From: Acidobacteriota bacterium
GTDB taxonomy: Bacteria > Acidobacteriota > Terriglobia > Bryobacterales > Bryobacteraceae
Direction: 5' to 3'
Assembly: GCA_016213725.1 (NCBI GenBank)
Contig: JACQZS010000091.1
Coordinates: 1-55,819 of the forward strand
DNA: 55,819 bases
The notes under the pieces are model-generated. The model saw only the letters and a list, made by a program, of their open reading frames with translations, searched no databases and was not told the DNA's origin. Position numbers and translations under genes: made by a program. Shown here piece after piece: positions 16,422 through 25,511 of the stretch (within the stretch, counting starts at the first letter, position 1; each line of letters opens with the position of its first letter).

Positions 16422-17993
16422 TCAGTTCTTGAAGGCGATCCGGAATCCGTTAGCGGGAGAGGCAGGCAGGCCGGCGGGGAGCTGAACGACCAGCGCGCCG
16501 GCTTCCTGCTTCCAGGCGAGCTTCTGCTTGCCGCCCAGGAGGTGGACCGAGGCTACGGCCTTTTCGGCCAGTTTGGAGTCTTTTGCGAGCGAGGCGATGC
16601 GCACCGCGGCGCCAGGCTTGCCCAGGCAGAAGGCATACAGCGTGCGGCCGTCCTTGGAGGCGGTGAAGCGGAAGTCCTCGGCGGTGTAGCCGGAGTCAGG
16701 CACGTCTTTGAGGCCGCCGAAGCGCCCGGCTTCCTTCTTCTTGGTGCTGGGCCCTTCGCCGTAGACCTTCCAGGGGCGCGTCGCGTAGATGCCCTCGCCG
16801 TTGACGGCGATCCAGGCGGCGATTTCGTCGAGGGTCTTCAGCATGTCGGGTTCGAGGTCGCCTTCTGGCGTCTGCACGATGTTGATGAGCAGATTGCCGT
16901 TTTTGCTGACGATGTCGGTGAGCATCTGCACGATTTCGGCCGAGGTGCGGTACTTCTGGCCGGTGCGGTAATACCAGTCGCCGATGGAGGTGTCGGTCTG
17001 CCAGGGCTCGGGGCTGATGCCTTCGGCCACGCCGCGCTCGATGTCGCGCACCCAGCGGCCGGCGGACTTCTCCTTGCAGGTGTATACGGCTTCAAGCCGG
17101 CCGCGGTGCAGGGCCGCCTCCTGGTTGTAGTAGTGGGCGATGAGGCTGCGGCCGACGTTTTCGAAGGGGAGGGCGGAGTCGGAGTAGAGCAGGTCGGGGT
17201 GATAGAGATCGACCAGCTCTTTGATGCGGTCGTACCACTCGCGCTGCCAGGCGGGGTTCTTGGTAAGCCACTCCTTGTCGTCGGGAGCGGCGGGACCGTG
17301 ATACAGCTCGGCGTACTTGGGATCGGCGCCGTCGTAAGGGACGCCTGCCATCGGGCCGGTCTTGTCGGCTCCGTGCGCGGGCTGATACCAGGTGTAGCTG
17401 GCCCCGAGGTGTTCGGAGACGCCGAAGCGCAGGCCCTGCTTCCTGGCGGCCTGCTGCCAGAGGCCCACCACGTCCTTCTTCGGGCCCATGTTCACGGAGT
17501 TCCAGGAGTGGAGCTTCGAGTTCCACAGGAAGAAGTTATCGTGGTGCGTGCCCATGGAGACGAAGTACTTCGCGCCGGCTTTTTTGTACAGGGCCATGAG
17601 TTGGTCGGGGTTCCACTTCTCGGCTTTCCAGAGGGGAATGATGTCCTTGTAGCCGAACTTGGAGGGGTGGCCGTAGTGTTCGAGGTGGTATTTGTTGGCG
17701 GGGTTCTGGCCGGTGGGCTCACCGGTGCGGCGGTTGACGCCGTCGTGCTCGTACATGCGGCGGGCGTACCAGTCGCCCTGGCGCGGGACGGCCTGCGGGC
17801 CCCAGTGGGCCCAGATGCCGAACTTCGCGTCGCGGAACCACTCGGGGTATGGATACTGCTTGAGAGATTCGTCGGTGGGTTTGAACTTGCCCTCGGCGAC
17901 GGGGAGGTTGGCGATGGGGGAGTTCTGGGCCCGGCCCGGCGCGGCGGCGGCCAGGGCGAGCAGAGAGAGGAGAACTGGGGTGTTGAAGCGCAT
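16422..17993 (-). CDS. secreted alpha-L-fucosidase, GH29 family
   Basis: 523 residues from the ATG at 17993, with signal peptide LLSLLALAAAAPGRAQ. GH29 landmarks: EWFRDAKFGIWAHWGPQAVP, the RRMYEHDG region, YFVSMGTHHDNFFLWNSK, the GLRFGVSEHLG strand, and YHPDLLYSDSALPF, where the first Asp after LLY is the probable nucleophile. A beta-sandwich C-terminal domain follows (TLYAFCLGKPGAAV). The enzyme releases L-fucose from glycans by a retaining mechanism. A TATACT -10 box lies about 40 nt upstream. Other fucosidase-related genes are not adjacent, so the pathway context is limited. Confidence 0.9.
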   Translation of the reverse strand: MRFNTPVLLSLLALAAAAPGRAQNSPIANLPVAEGKFKPTDESLKQYPYPEWFRDAKFGIWAHWGPQAVPRQGDWYARRMYEHDGVNRRTGEPTGQNPANKYHLEHYGHPSKFGYKDIIPLWKAEKWNPDQLMALYKKAGAKYFVSMGTHHDNFFLWNSKLHSWNSVNMGPKKDVVGLWQQAARKQGLRFGVSEHLGASYTWYQPAHGADKTGPMAGVPYDGADPKYAELYHGPAAPDDKEWLTKNPAWQREWYDRIKELVDLYHPDLLYSDSALPFENVGRSLIAHYYNQEAALHRGRLEAVYTCKEKSAGRWVRDIERGVAEGISPEPWQTDTSIGDWYYRTGQKYRTSAEIVQMLTDIVSKNGNLLINIVQTPEGDLEPDMLKTLDEIAAWIAVNGEGIYATRPWKVYGEGPSTKKKEAGRFGGLKDVPDSGYTAEDFRFTASKDGRTLYAFCLGKPGAAVRIASLAKDSKLAEKAVASVHLLGGKQKLAWKQEAGALVVQLPAGLPASPANGFRIAFKN

Positions 17994-18098
17994 GGTGGTG
18001 TTGGAGTCGAATTTCGATCGATTCAGGGCCAGTATACACGTTAAAGTAACCGCTGACTTGAGCAAAAACCGAGCTGTTTTTGCGCGGAAACGGGCGGA

Positions 18099-19661
18099 TT
18101 ACTTGCGGGGCTGCAAGACTCGGTCGTACCAGGCGGCGAGGTCGGATTTCATCTGCTTCAGCTCGTCGAGGTTGAGGTAGACCATGTGGCCGGAGTGGTA
18201 GTAGGTGAATTCGATGTTGCCGGCGAGCGGCTTCTCGAGGTTCATCTGGGCGAGGTCGAGTTCGGTGGTGAAGAAGGGGGTGGCGAGATCGAAGAGGCCG
18301 TTGGCGGCGAGGACTTTGAGCGCGGGGTTCTTGCGCATGGCGTCGGCGAGATCGCCGGCGACGTAGGCGTCGCGGAGAGGCTGAGCCTGGGCGCCGGGGC
18401 CGCCCTGGCCTGTGGGCGGGCGGTGGGAGCGGTCCCAGTTCTGATTGATGTTGGGGCCGCTGGGGAAGTAGGTGAGGTTGGACGAGTACTTGAGCTGGCG
18501 GTCGAGGTAATCGCGGAAGGCGGTGACGTAAGCGCCGGTGATGCCGGTACTGGAGGGATCGTAGCCCGGGTTCTCGCCTGCGGCGTCGATGTCGGTGCCT
18601 TCGAAGCGAGTGTCGTAACGGCCGAGGATCAGGCGCTCGCCGCGGGCGAACTCCTTGCGGAAGCGCGTGGGCGAGATGCGGAGGTTGGCCTGCTTGACGA
18701 ACTCGGCGCTGAGGCCGGTGAAGGCGGCGACTTTGGCGGCGATGGCGTCGAAGCGGGCAGGCGGGAGGTTGTGGCCCTGAGCCAGGGCGTCGGCGTATTC
18801 GCCGCGGGCGAAGGCGCGGACTTCGTTGAGGAAGTCCTTCTCGGAAGACTTGCCCTTGATGCGCTTGTAGTGCCAGGCGGTGGCGGCATAGGTGGGCAGG
18901 TTGCCGATGAATGTGCCGTTCTGGCCTGGGGCCATGTTGAAGTAATTCAGGATGGTGGAGAGCAGGACGACGCCGTTGAAGGAGAGGCCGTCGCGCTGGA
19001 GGTAGTTGACGAGGACGGCGGAGCGGGTGGTGCCGTAGGATTCGCCGAAGAGGAATTTGGGCGAGTTCCAGCGGTGGTTCGCTGCGACGTAGCGGACGAT
19101 GAAGCGATCGAAGGCCTGGGCGTCCTGGTCTGTCCCGGCGAAGTCCTTGATGGCGCCTTTGCCGACGGGGCGCGAGTAGCCGGTGCCGGGCGCGTCGATG
19201 AAGACGAGGTCGGTTTTATCCAGCAGGCTGTATTCGTTGGGGAGCACCTGGTAGGGGGCGGGGCCGGTGGATTGGGGACTGGCGGTGACCACGCGAACGG
19301 GCCCGAAGGAACCCATGTGCAGCCAGATGCTGGCTGAGCCGGGGCCGCCATTGTAGAGGAAGGTGACGGGGCGCGCGGAGGGATCGGCAACGCCGTCCAG
19401 CGTATAGGCGACGTAAAAGATGCTGCCGTTGGGCTTTTCATCGGCGCCTTCGATGAGCAGGTTGCCGGCAGTGGCGGTGTACTTCAGGCTCTTGCCGCCG
19501 AGCTGCAATTCGTGCTGCGTGACGGAGGAGGCTTCCTTGGGGACGGGAGTTTCAGCGGGCGCCGGCTCAGAGGCGGCGGCCGGGGGGCGGACCGGGCGCT
19601 CCTGGGCGGCGGCGAAGTCCAGAGAGATGGCGGCAAGCGTGATGAGCGACGCGCGAGACAT
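18099..19661 (-). CDS. exported S10-family serine carboxypeptidase-like protein
   Basis: 520 residues from the ATG at 19661; a GTG five codons upstream is less likely because the -10 box overlaps it. The signal peptide (SLITLAAISLDFAAAQ) is followed by a proline/alanine-rich stretch to about residue 45. S10 motifs: TFLYNGGPGSASIWLHMGSFGP, VFIDAPGTGYS, FGESYGTTRS with the catalytic Ser, NGLFDLATP with the Asp, and YYHSGHMVY with the His. These enzymes remove C-terminal residues; the bacterial members are often periplasmic and uncharacterised. Confidence 0.88.
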   Translation of the reverse strand: MSRASLITLAAISLDFAAAQERPVRPPAAASEPAPAETPVPKEASSVTQHELQLGGKSLKYTATAGNLLIEGADEKPNGSIFYVAYTLDGVADPSARPVTFLYNGGPGSASIWLHMGSFGPVRVVTASPQSTGPAPYQVLPNEYSLLDKTDLVFIDAPGTGYSRPVGKGAIKDFAGTDQDAQAFDRFIVRYVAANHRWNSPKFLFGESYGTTRSAVLVNYLQRDGLSFNGVVLLSTILNYFNMAPGQNGTFIGNLPTYAATAWHYKRIKGKSSEKDFLNEVRAFARGEYADALAQGHNLPPARFDAIAAKVAAFTGLSAEFVKQANLRISPTRFRKEFARGERLILGRYDTRFEGTDIDAAGENPGYDPSSTGITGAYVTAFRDYLDRQLKYSSNLTYFPSGPNINQNWDRSHRPPTGQGGPGAQAQPLRDAYVAGDLADAMRKNPALKVLAANGLFDLATPFFTTELDLAQMNLEKPLAGNIEFTYYHSGHMVYLNLDELKQMKSDLAAWYDRVLQPRK

Positions 19662-19667
19662 GGGGTC

Positions 19668-19673
19668 ATTGTA
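19668..19673 (-). promoter_or_regulatory. -10 box six bases before the S10 peptidase start
   Basis: TACAAT on the minus strand lies exactly six bases before the ATG at 19661. No Shine-Dalgarno sequence can fit. The -35 region is poor (TCAGGC). Consistent with a leaderless transcript. Confidence 0.45.
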
Positions 19674-19803
19674 CACGCAGAGGCGCGGCGGCCTGATGCG
19701 GAAAGCGGAGAGGGGCTTACCTTGAGCGCCCCCGTGGGACAGGCGGCTGTCACCTGCGGCGATGGCAGCGTGTCTGCGGCGCGGGCGAACTTCGGCGCCG
19801 GCT

Positions 19804-20460
19804 CTAGCCGCGCTTCCGCCGCTTCAGCAAGCCAAACAGCAGGATGCCCGCCGCCGAGACAACGTAGGTGGAAGGTTCCGGAACGGGAACTACATCCACA
19901 CGGTCTCCGCTGAGAGAGAACGCCATCTCACTCGTGGTCAGGCCGGAGGGCGGATTGGGAACCGGGCTCTGGCGGGCATTCCCATTGGGAACGCTGTTGG
20001 CGACAACGCCCCAGTAGACGTTGTTGCTTTCCACCACCGTCAAACCCGAACCGTGGTGTACTTCCAACCAGTAGGTCCCGGCAGTCAGCTGCAGCGGCGC
20101 CGGGAGAGCAAAGGTGGTGGTGTAGTACGAGTAGATGTAACCCGGCACGCTGTTCTGCAAGACGGGCGTGACGCCATTCACCGTCCCGGAATCGAGGACG
20201 CTGCCGGGCGCACCGCCGGAGTTCTGGTAGAACGCATAGGAGACACTGCCGTTGAACATCCCCGGTTGGGCCAGCATCCAGAAGCTCACCGAAGTGACAT
20301 TCCAAGTGGCGGCCAAAGTGAAGTCGTCGGCTGTGCGGAAGCTGATGATGCCCCGCGCCTCGGCTTGGGAGGTGTCCGGCATTCCATTGTCGACGATCAA
20401 TGCGGCCTGCAGAAGGGAGGCGCTGGCGGCCAGCAACACTCCCAACATGAATTTCCTCAT
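19804..20460 (-). CDS. PEP-CTERM sorted surface protein
   Basis: 218 residues. It has an N-terminal signal peptide (FMLGVLLAASASLLQA) and a C-terminal PEP-CTERM tripartite signal: VPVPEPSTYV, a hydrophobic helix (SAAGILLFGLL) and RRKRG. In bacteria with an exosortase/EpsH system this tail is cleaved during sorting to the exopolysaccharide surface. The body is a beta-sandwich-like domain with aromatic and Ser/Thr/Gly-rich strands (FRTADDFTLAATWNVTSVSF) of unknown ligand. No exosortase gene is in the window. A strong GAGGAGGAG site precedes the ATG. Confidence 0.85.
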   Translation of the reverse strand: MRKFMLGVLLAASASLLQAALIVDNGMPDTSQAEARGIISFRTADDFTLAATWNVTSVSFWMLAQPGMFNGSVSYAFYQNSGGAPGSVLDSGTVNGVTPVLQNSVPGYIYSYYTTTFALPAPLQLTAGTYWLEVHHGSGLTVVESNNVYWGVVANSVPNGNARQSPVPNPPSGLTTSEMAFSLSGDRVDVVPVPEPSTYVVSAAGILLFGLLKRRKRG

Positions 20461-20726
20461 TTCTCCTCCTCATAGCCGGATTCCGCCTGAGAATGGGTGG
20501 TTCCGGCCAGTGGCTCTTATACTGCCCTTGCGGTCAAGTATACATCAACGTCCTGATTTAGGGAGCGCTGTTTTGCGCAGGCGCGGGTAGCTTAACTCAC
20601 TGACTCTGGCGGGTGCCAGACGGGGTGGGCCGCTGTAGTTCAGAGCGCAGGCGACGAGCGGCCGGCGTCGAAAGGGGCGGGCCAGGCGATGAAGGCGGGC
20701 CGAATGAGTTGGAATTGGAAATGAAT

Positions 20727-20751
20727 CGGGCCTCCTGGAAGAGGAGGCCCG
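20727..20751 (-). terminator. terminator of the initiator tRNA
   Basis: A perfect 10-bp stem (CGGGCCTCCT / AGGAGGCCCG) with a 5-nt loop lies 17 bp beyond the tRNA 3' end. On the minus strand it is followed by the T-rich GATTCATTTCC. Confidence 0.7.
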
Positions 20752-20768
20752 TGTGGATGAATGCCTGT

Positions 20769-20845
<77 letters not shown>

Positions 20846-20897
20846 TTCCTATGTTAGCAACGGGATTACGTAATGGCAACAAGCGCCATGCAATTCT

Positions 20898-21167
20898 GTG
20901 GAGAGTGCCGGTGGGCTGGCCCGTGCGGCGATGGATTCGGGCAGGACGCGGAGCTTGGAGTTCCGGACGCCGGCCGGGCCGTGGCGGCTGCGGCTTTGCG
21001 AACCGGCGGCGGGTGGCGGCCGGCGGATCTGGGCGCCGGAGACAGGAGACGCAGTGCTGAGCATTCCCTTCCCCGTGCAGGTGTACACGGCGCGCTTCAG
21101 CCCCGACGGGAGGCAGTTGGCCGTGGCGCCGATGAACGCCACGGTGGAGATATTGAGGGCGGAGTAG
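20898..21167 (+). pseudogene. C-terminal WD40 beta-propeller remnant
   Basis: An 89-codon open stretch that ends in two propeller-like segments: RRIWAPETGDAVLSI, then VYTARFSPDGRQLAV followed by the end strand ATVEILRAE. These resemble the last one or two blades of a WD40 protein (FSPDG, W..ETG). The part before them has no recognisable fold and no good ribosome site, and a full propeller would need several hundred more residues. Best read as the tail of a deleted gene, next to a tRNA. It could also be a chance short ORF; confidence is modest. Confidence 0.45.
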
Positions 21168-21176
21168 CCCGGGTTT

Positions 21177-22604
21177 TTATTGGATCGCCAGCGGGCCGAA
21201 GATGGGGGCCGGCATGTTGGCCGAGTCGCGGAGGTTGACGTAGGGGTCGCGGCCGTAGCCGTGCTGGATGGCGGCGCCTTCGGGGAGCTTTCCATAGAAG
21301 AGCAGTTCGACCACATTGGGGTTGGTGGCGGAGACGCGCTGGCGGAAGATGTGGGGCTGCGGAGCGCCTTTGGCATCGACGACGACAAAGCCGGTGAGGC
21401 GCCCTTCGTGAGCGAGCTTGCCGTTGACGGAGGTGAACTCCACCTCGATGACGCTGCCCTTGAGGCGGGCGGCGACGGGGCGGGGTCCGCGCTGGATTTC
21501 GTTGAGGGCGAGGTTGGCCAGGCGGCGGCCGAGGATGAGGTTGTAGTCGGTGCCGACGTGAATGGTGTCGTCGAGATCACAATCGGCGCAGCCGGTCATC
21601 CAGAGATTGGGGAGCTGGGTTTCGGCGTGGAGCTGGGCGTTCTGGACGAAGTTCCAGGGGGCAAGGCCGGTGTTGGCGATGTGGCGGCCGATTTGGACGT
21701 AGTAGAAGGGGAGGTCGGGCTGGTTGAAGTCCTTGCGGACGGCCTTGATGAGATCGAGGAACTTCTGCTCGAAGACGGGGGAGGCTTTGTCGGAGGCGTC
21801 GGATTCGCCCTGGTACCAGAGGAGGCCCTTCACTTTGCCGCCGGCGAGCGCGTGGCGGCGGACCATGCCGCCGTAGAGGGAGTCTCCGCCTTTGTCCTTG
21901 AGATCGGGCGACCACTGGTCCATGGACGTGCCGCCGTGGGCGCAGGGAATGAGACCGACCGGAACGCCGGTGCGGCGGACCATTTCCAGGGCGAAGGGGA
22001 GGCCGAGGCCGGCGCCCTTCTTGCGGTTGGCGATCCATTTGGCGAGTTCTTCGCCCTGCATGCGGACGAGTTCGCCTTCCTTGTTTTTGCGCCAGTGAAC
22101 GCGGTCAGCGGAATCGACGAGGCGGTGGAGGGGATCTTCGGCGGCGACCCAGGCGTCGGTCATGTCGAGAGAGTTGACCTTGGCGCTAGGCAGCGGGGTG
22201 TTGACGAGGTTGCCGACGCCCTCCATGTTGGACTGGCCGCCGAGGATCCACAGGTCGCCGATGAGGATGTTGGAGACGGCGGTAACGGCGGAGGCGCCGG
22301 CGACGCGGAACTCGAGGCGGTAGGGGCCGCCGGTGGGGACGTTGACGAGGTCGGCGGCGAAGGCGGCGGCGGTGGCTTTGCCGGCGGCCTTCCAATCGAA
22401 GCCGGGGAGCGTCATGCCGGCGGAGACGATGCGGGCTTCCACGGCCTTGCCGGCGGCGCCGGCGGCGGAGCCCTCGATGTGCAGAGAGGCGTTGTTGCCG
22501 GGGCCGCGCTGGAAAACCTGGTAGTCTGCGGCGCCGCGCTGGACCTGCAAGGTCTGAGCGAGCAAGGGAAGGGCTAGGCAAGCTAGGGCGGGGATGATGC
22601 GCAT
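21177..22604 (-). CDS. secreted SGNH-fold carbohydrate esterase (sialate O-acetylesterase-like)
   Basis: 475 residues from the ATG at 22604, which has a TGAGGAAC site. Signal peptide IIPALACLALPLLAQ. A beta-rich N-terminal domain comes first. The esterase domain then begins at GGQSNMEG (residues 122-129, Ser125 the nucleophile) and continues with LLWYQGESDA and the C-terminal D..H block (CDLDDTIHVGT). The pattern is that of the DUF303/sialate O-acetylesterase group, which removes acetyl groups from sugars or plant polysaccharides. The true sugar is unknown. A palindrome overlaps its probable -10 box. Confidence 0.85.
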   Translation of the reverse strand: MRIIPALACLALPLLAQTLQVQRGAADYQVFQRGPGNNASLHIEGSAAGAAGKAVEARIVSAGMTLPGFDWKAAGKATAAAFAADLVNVPTGGPYRLEFRVAGASAVTAVSNILIGDLWILGGQSNMEGVGNLVNTPLPSAKVNSLDMTDAWVAAEDPLHRLVDSADRVHWRKNKEGELVRMQGEELAKWIANRKKGAGLGLPFALEMVRRTGVPVGLIPCAHGGTSMDQWSPDLKDKGGDSLYGGMVRRHALAGGKVKGLLWYQGESDASDKASPVFEQKFLDLIKAVRKDFNQPDLPFYYVQIGRHIANTGLAPWNFVQNAQLHAETQLPNLWMTGCADCDLDDTIHVGTDYNLILGRRLANLALNEIQRGPRPVAARLKGSVIEVEFTSVNGKLAHEGRLTGFVVVDAKGAPQPHIFRQRVSATNPNVVELLFYGKLPEGAAIQHGYGRDPYVNLRDSANMPAPIFGPLAIQ

Positions 22605-22617
22605 GGGTTCCTCAGCG

Positions 22618-22632
22618 CACGATTCTATCGTG
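22618..22632. promoter_or_regulatory. palindrome overlapping the esterase -10 box
   Basis: CACGAT-TCT-ATCGTG is a perfect 6+6 inverted repeat. On the minus strand it contains TAGAAT, a good -10 box about 18 nt before the esterase start. A dimeric repressor bound here would block that promoter. Confidence 0.4.
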
Positions 22633-22747
22633 AATGGAGGTGGGTCAGCGTTGGCGCGCCCCCCGCTCGTCGGAGGAGGAGTTGGAGGCAAGCCGGGAGG
22701 CGCGCCGCTTGAAGGATTAGTTGGGCAGTGGAGAGATTTCTCTCAGA

Positions 22748-22753
22748 TATAAT
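22748..22753 (+). promoter_or_regulatory. consensus -10 box six bases before a start codon
   Basis: TATAAT is followed by six bases and the ATG at 22760. No Shine-Dalgarno sequence is possible downstream of a start site at this spacing. The -35 is poor. Suggests a leaderless mRNA. Confidence 0.5.
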
Positions 22754-22759
22754 TCTGAG

Positions 22760-23974
22760 ATGCAGATCCGAAAAACAGGCCGCAGGGATTTTCTCCGTAT
22801 GGCGGGCAGTGGGGCGGCGGCATGGACGGCGCTGTCCTATGGCCGGGTGATGGGAGCAAACGACCGGGTGAACCTGGGCCTGATCGGCAGCGGGGAGCGC
22901 GGGCGGCACGTGCTGGGGCTGTTCCAGCAGACATCGCGGGTGAATGTGACGGCGGTGTGCGACGTCTATGCGGAGATGATCGACCGGGCGCAGAAGCAGG
23001 CGCCTGGAGCGAAGGGCTTTGGAGACCACCGCAAGCTGCTGGAAGAGAAGCAGTTGGATGCGGTGCTGATCGCAACGCCGGACCACTGGCACGCGACAAC
23101 GGCGGTGGATGCGTTGAATGCGGGCAAGGACGTGTACGTGGAGAAGCCGCTGACGCTGCGGATGGAAGAAGGTCCGGCGATTGTAAAGGCGGCGAGGGTG
23201 AACAGCCGGATCTGCCAAGTGGGCCTGCAGCAGCGCAGCGGGGCGCACTACATCGAGGCGAAGGCGAAGTACCTGGACTCCGGCGCGCTGGGCAAGATCA
23301 CGCTGGTGCGGACGTGGTGGTACGGCAACAGCTACCACCTGCGGAAGGCGCCGCCGGCGCTGGCGCAAAGACCGACGAACCTGGATTGGGCGCGGTTTCT
23401 GGGGCCGGTGAAATGGCGCGACTGGGATCCGCAGCAGTTCTGGAACTGGCGGGCGTATCTGGACTTCGGCGGCGGGCAGGTGACGGACCTGATGACGCAC
23501 TGGATCGACGTGGTGCACATGTTCATGAACAACGACGCGCCGACGTCGGGCGTAGCGGCGGGCGGGGTGTACCACTACAAGGACGGGCGGACTGCGCCGG
23601 ATACGATCAACGTGCTGCTGGAATACGGCGGGCTGTACACGGCCACGTTCGAGGCGACGCTGGCTCCGGGCATCAAGGGCGAGGGCATCGAGTTCTGCGG
23701 GACGAAGGGGAAGCTGTATATCGACCGCCGGCGATATGAGTATCTTTCGTCGGAGCGGGGCGCCAAGCCGCTGGAAGTGCTGGGGCCGAACTACGACTTC
23801 ACGCTGGACCACGTGAAGAACTTCCTGGACTGCTGCGTATCGAGAAACCTGCCGAATTGCGACGTTTACACGGGGCACCGTTCCGCCATGGCGTCGCATC
23901 TGGGCAACATCTCCTACGTCGAGAAGAGGCGCCTGAACTTCGATCCGCAGCGGGAGGAGATTCTACCGCTGTAG
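22760..23974 (+). CDS. Tat-exported Gfo/Idh/MocA-family oxidoreductase, paralogue A
   Basis: 404 residues. A Tat signal (GRRDFLRMAGSGAAA) precedes the Rossmann domain. The domain shows NLGLIGSGERG for NAD(P) binding, VTAVCDV, and the family core DAVLIATPDHWH...NAGKDVYVEKPL, whose EKP lysine is catalytic. The C-terminal domain has the FGGGQVTDLMTHWIDVVHMF helix and closes with a GHRSAMASHLGNISY block. Exported members of this family are common in Acidobacteriota and Planctomycetota and act on sugars or sugar-like compounds, mostly with unknown substrates. It is a close paralogue of the protein at 27459-28661. Confidence 0.9.
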   Translation: MQIRKTGRRDFLRMAGSGAAAWTALSYGRVMGANDRVNLGLIGSGERGRHVLGLFQQTSRVNVTAVCDVYAEMIDRAQKQAPGAKGFGDHRKLLEEKQLDAVLIATPDHWHATTAVDALNAGKDVYVEKPLTLRMEEGPAIVKAARVNSRICQVGLQQRSGAHYIEAKAKYLDSGALGKITLVRTWWYGNSYHLRKAPPALAQRPTNLDWARFLGPVKWRDWDPQQFWNWRAYLDFGGGQVTDLMTHWIDVVHMFMNNDAPTSGVAAGGVYHYKDGRTAPDTINVLLEYGGLYTATFEATLAPGIKGEGIEFCGTKGKLYIDRRRYEYLSSERGAKPLEVLGPNYDFTLDHVKNFLDCCVSRNLPNCDVYTGHRSAMASHLGNISYVEKRRLNFDPQREEILPL

Positions 23975-24033
23975 AGAGACATTGGTAACCCCAGCAACGG
24001 GAGGCGCGTCCGAGGATGTGAAGGATAGTAGGG

Positions 24034-25506
24034 ATGCGACTGCTCTTGTTGGCGATATTGCCGGCCGTGTTGGCGGCCGGCGACGATGATCCGGTGGTGT
24101 TCAAGTCCGACGTCTCCCTGGTGAGGGTGGACGTGCGGGTGAGCGGGACGGACGGGCGCGCGATTCCGCATCTGTCGGCGAAGGATTTCGTGCTGCGGGA
24201 CAACGGGCAGGTGCAGGAGATCAAGAACTTCGCCAGCGAAGAGATGCCGCTGGACGTGCTGTTCCTGATCGACGTGAGCGGATCGATGCAGGCGCACGTG
24301 GAGCGGCTGGCGAACGCATCGAAGGCGGCGCTGAACACGCTGGCGGTGAACGACCGGGTGGGGGTGATGGTGTTCGACCGGCGGACGCGGGTGCGGGTGG
24401 GACTGACGAACAACCTGGAGTCAGTGGAGCGGGACCTGCGGGGGATCATCCGCAGCGAAGGCTTCAACGGCGGCACGGACATTACGCGGGCGATGTACGA
24501 TGCGGCGAAGTACATGGGGCAGCACGGGCGCAAAGAGGCGCGGCGGGCGATTGTGATTCTGACCGACGACGAGACGGAGCTCGACCGGGACGACCTGGGC
24601 GTGGAAGCGGCGCTGAAGAACGCCGATACGGTGATGAGCGCACTGATCGCTCCGGACGCGATGATGAGCCGGGGCGGATACCCGGGTGGCGGTTATCCGG
24701 GCGGCGGTTATCCGGGCGGCGGGCAGCGGCGGTATCCGCCGCGGGGCGGCTGGGGTGGGGTGATCCTCCCGCCGATTCCGATTCCAGGCGGTGGCGGCGG
24801 CGGCTACCCGGGCGGTGGATCGGGACGCGGTGGAGGCTATCCAGGGGGCGGGCCGGTGGGTGGCCGGAGGACGCAGTCCGCGGGCACTTCGGAGATTGCG
24901 CGGGCGTCGGGCGGAGATTCGCTGCCGGTAGACCATGCCTCGGCATTACAGGACACGCTGGATGGATTGAGGCAGCGCTATTCGCTGTATTTCTCCGTGC
25001 CGCCGGGTGCGCGGGCCGGCCAGGTGCGGCGGCTGAGCGTGCAGCTTTCGTCGGCTGCGGCGCGGCGGGTGCCGGGCGCGCAACTGGCGTTCCGGGACGA
25101 CTATGAAGCGCCTGCGACGAAAGCGGGACCGGAGTCGCCTGAGACCGTGACGGTGTCGCAGACCGCGGGCGCGAGTGCGGCGGCCGCGGGGGCGGCGGCT
25201 GATCCGCAGCAGGAGGCGGTACCGGCGGCTCCGAAGCTGCGGCGGCGGTCGGCGGGCGAGTCCTATGGATCGCACGGGCCGAATCCGAACGTGGGTTGGG
25301 GGACGGCGGATGCGGAAGGCAAGACGGCCGGCTTTTCGACGGCCGGGCCGGCTTCCGGCAGCGGCGCCGCCACTACGACTTCAACCAGCCCCACGGCGGC
25401 GGGCAAGACTCAGGATGCCAGCGGCAGCGGCGGATGGCGGAAAGCCACATCGGACGACCTGGAGCCGCCGGCGCCGCCCAAGGCTCCGGCGACCAAGAAA
25501 GAATAG
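24034..25506 (+). CDS. secreted VWFA protein with Gly/Pro-rich insert
   Basis: 490 residues. Signal peptide LLLLAILPAVLAA. Residues about 18-75 form the beta module typical of acidobacterial VWFA proteins (VRVDVRVSGTDGRAIPHL, KDFVLRDNGQ). The VWA domain then begins with an intact MIDAS site DVSGSM and includes GGTDITRAM. From about residue 215 a GYPGGG-repeat low-complexity insert runs to about 285 and splits the domain from its last strand (LDGLRQRYSLYF). A long Ala/Ser/Gly tail to the end has no fold. Metal-dependent adhesion or protein binding outside the cytoplasm is likely. It follows the Gfo-type gene by 60 bp. Confidence 0.85.
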   Translation: MRLLLLAILPAVLAAGDDDPVVFKSDVSLVRVDVRVSGTDGRAIPHLSAKDFVLRDNGQVQEIKNFASEEMPLDVLFLIDVSGSMQAHVERLANASKAALNTLAVNDRVGVMVFDRRTRVRVGLTNNLESVERDLRGIIRSEGFNGGTDITRAMYDAAKYMGQHGRKEARRAIVILTDDETELDRDDLGVEAALKNADTVMSALIAPDAMMSRGGYPGGGYPGGGYPGGGQRRYPPRGGWGGVILPPIPIPGGGGGGYPGGGSGRGGGYPGGGPVGGRRTQSAGTSEIARASGGDSLPVDHASALQDTLDGLRQRYSLYFSVPPGARAGQVRRLSVQLSSAAARRVPGAQLAFRDDYEAPATKAGPESPETVTVSQTAGASAAAAGAAADPQQEAVPAAPKLRRRSAGESYGSHGPNPNVGWGTADAEGKTAGFSTAGPASGSGAATTTSTSPTAAGKTQDASGSGGWRKATSDDLEPPAPPKAPATKKE

Positions 25507-25511
25507 CGGGA

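Noticed and set aside
20846-21176. tRNA-associated integration site (att)
   Set aside because: No direct repeat of the tRNA 3' end and no integrase were found nearby.
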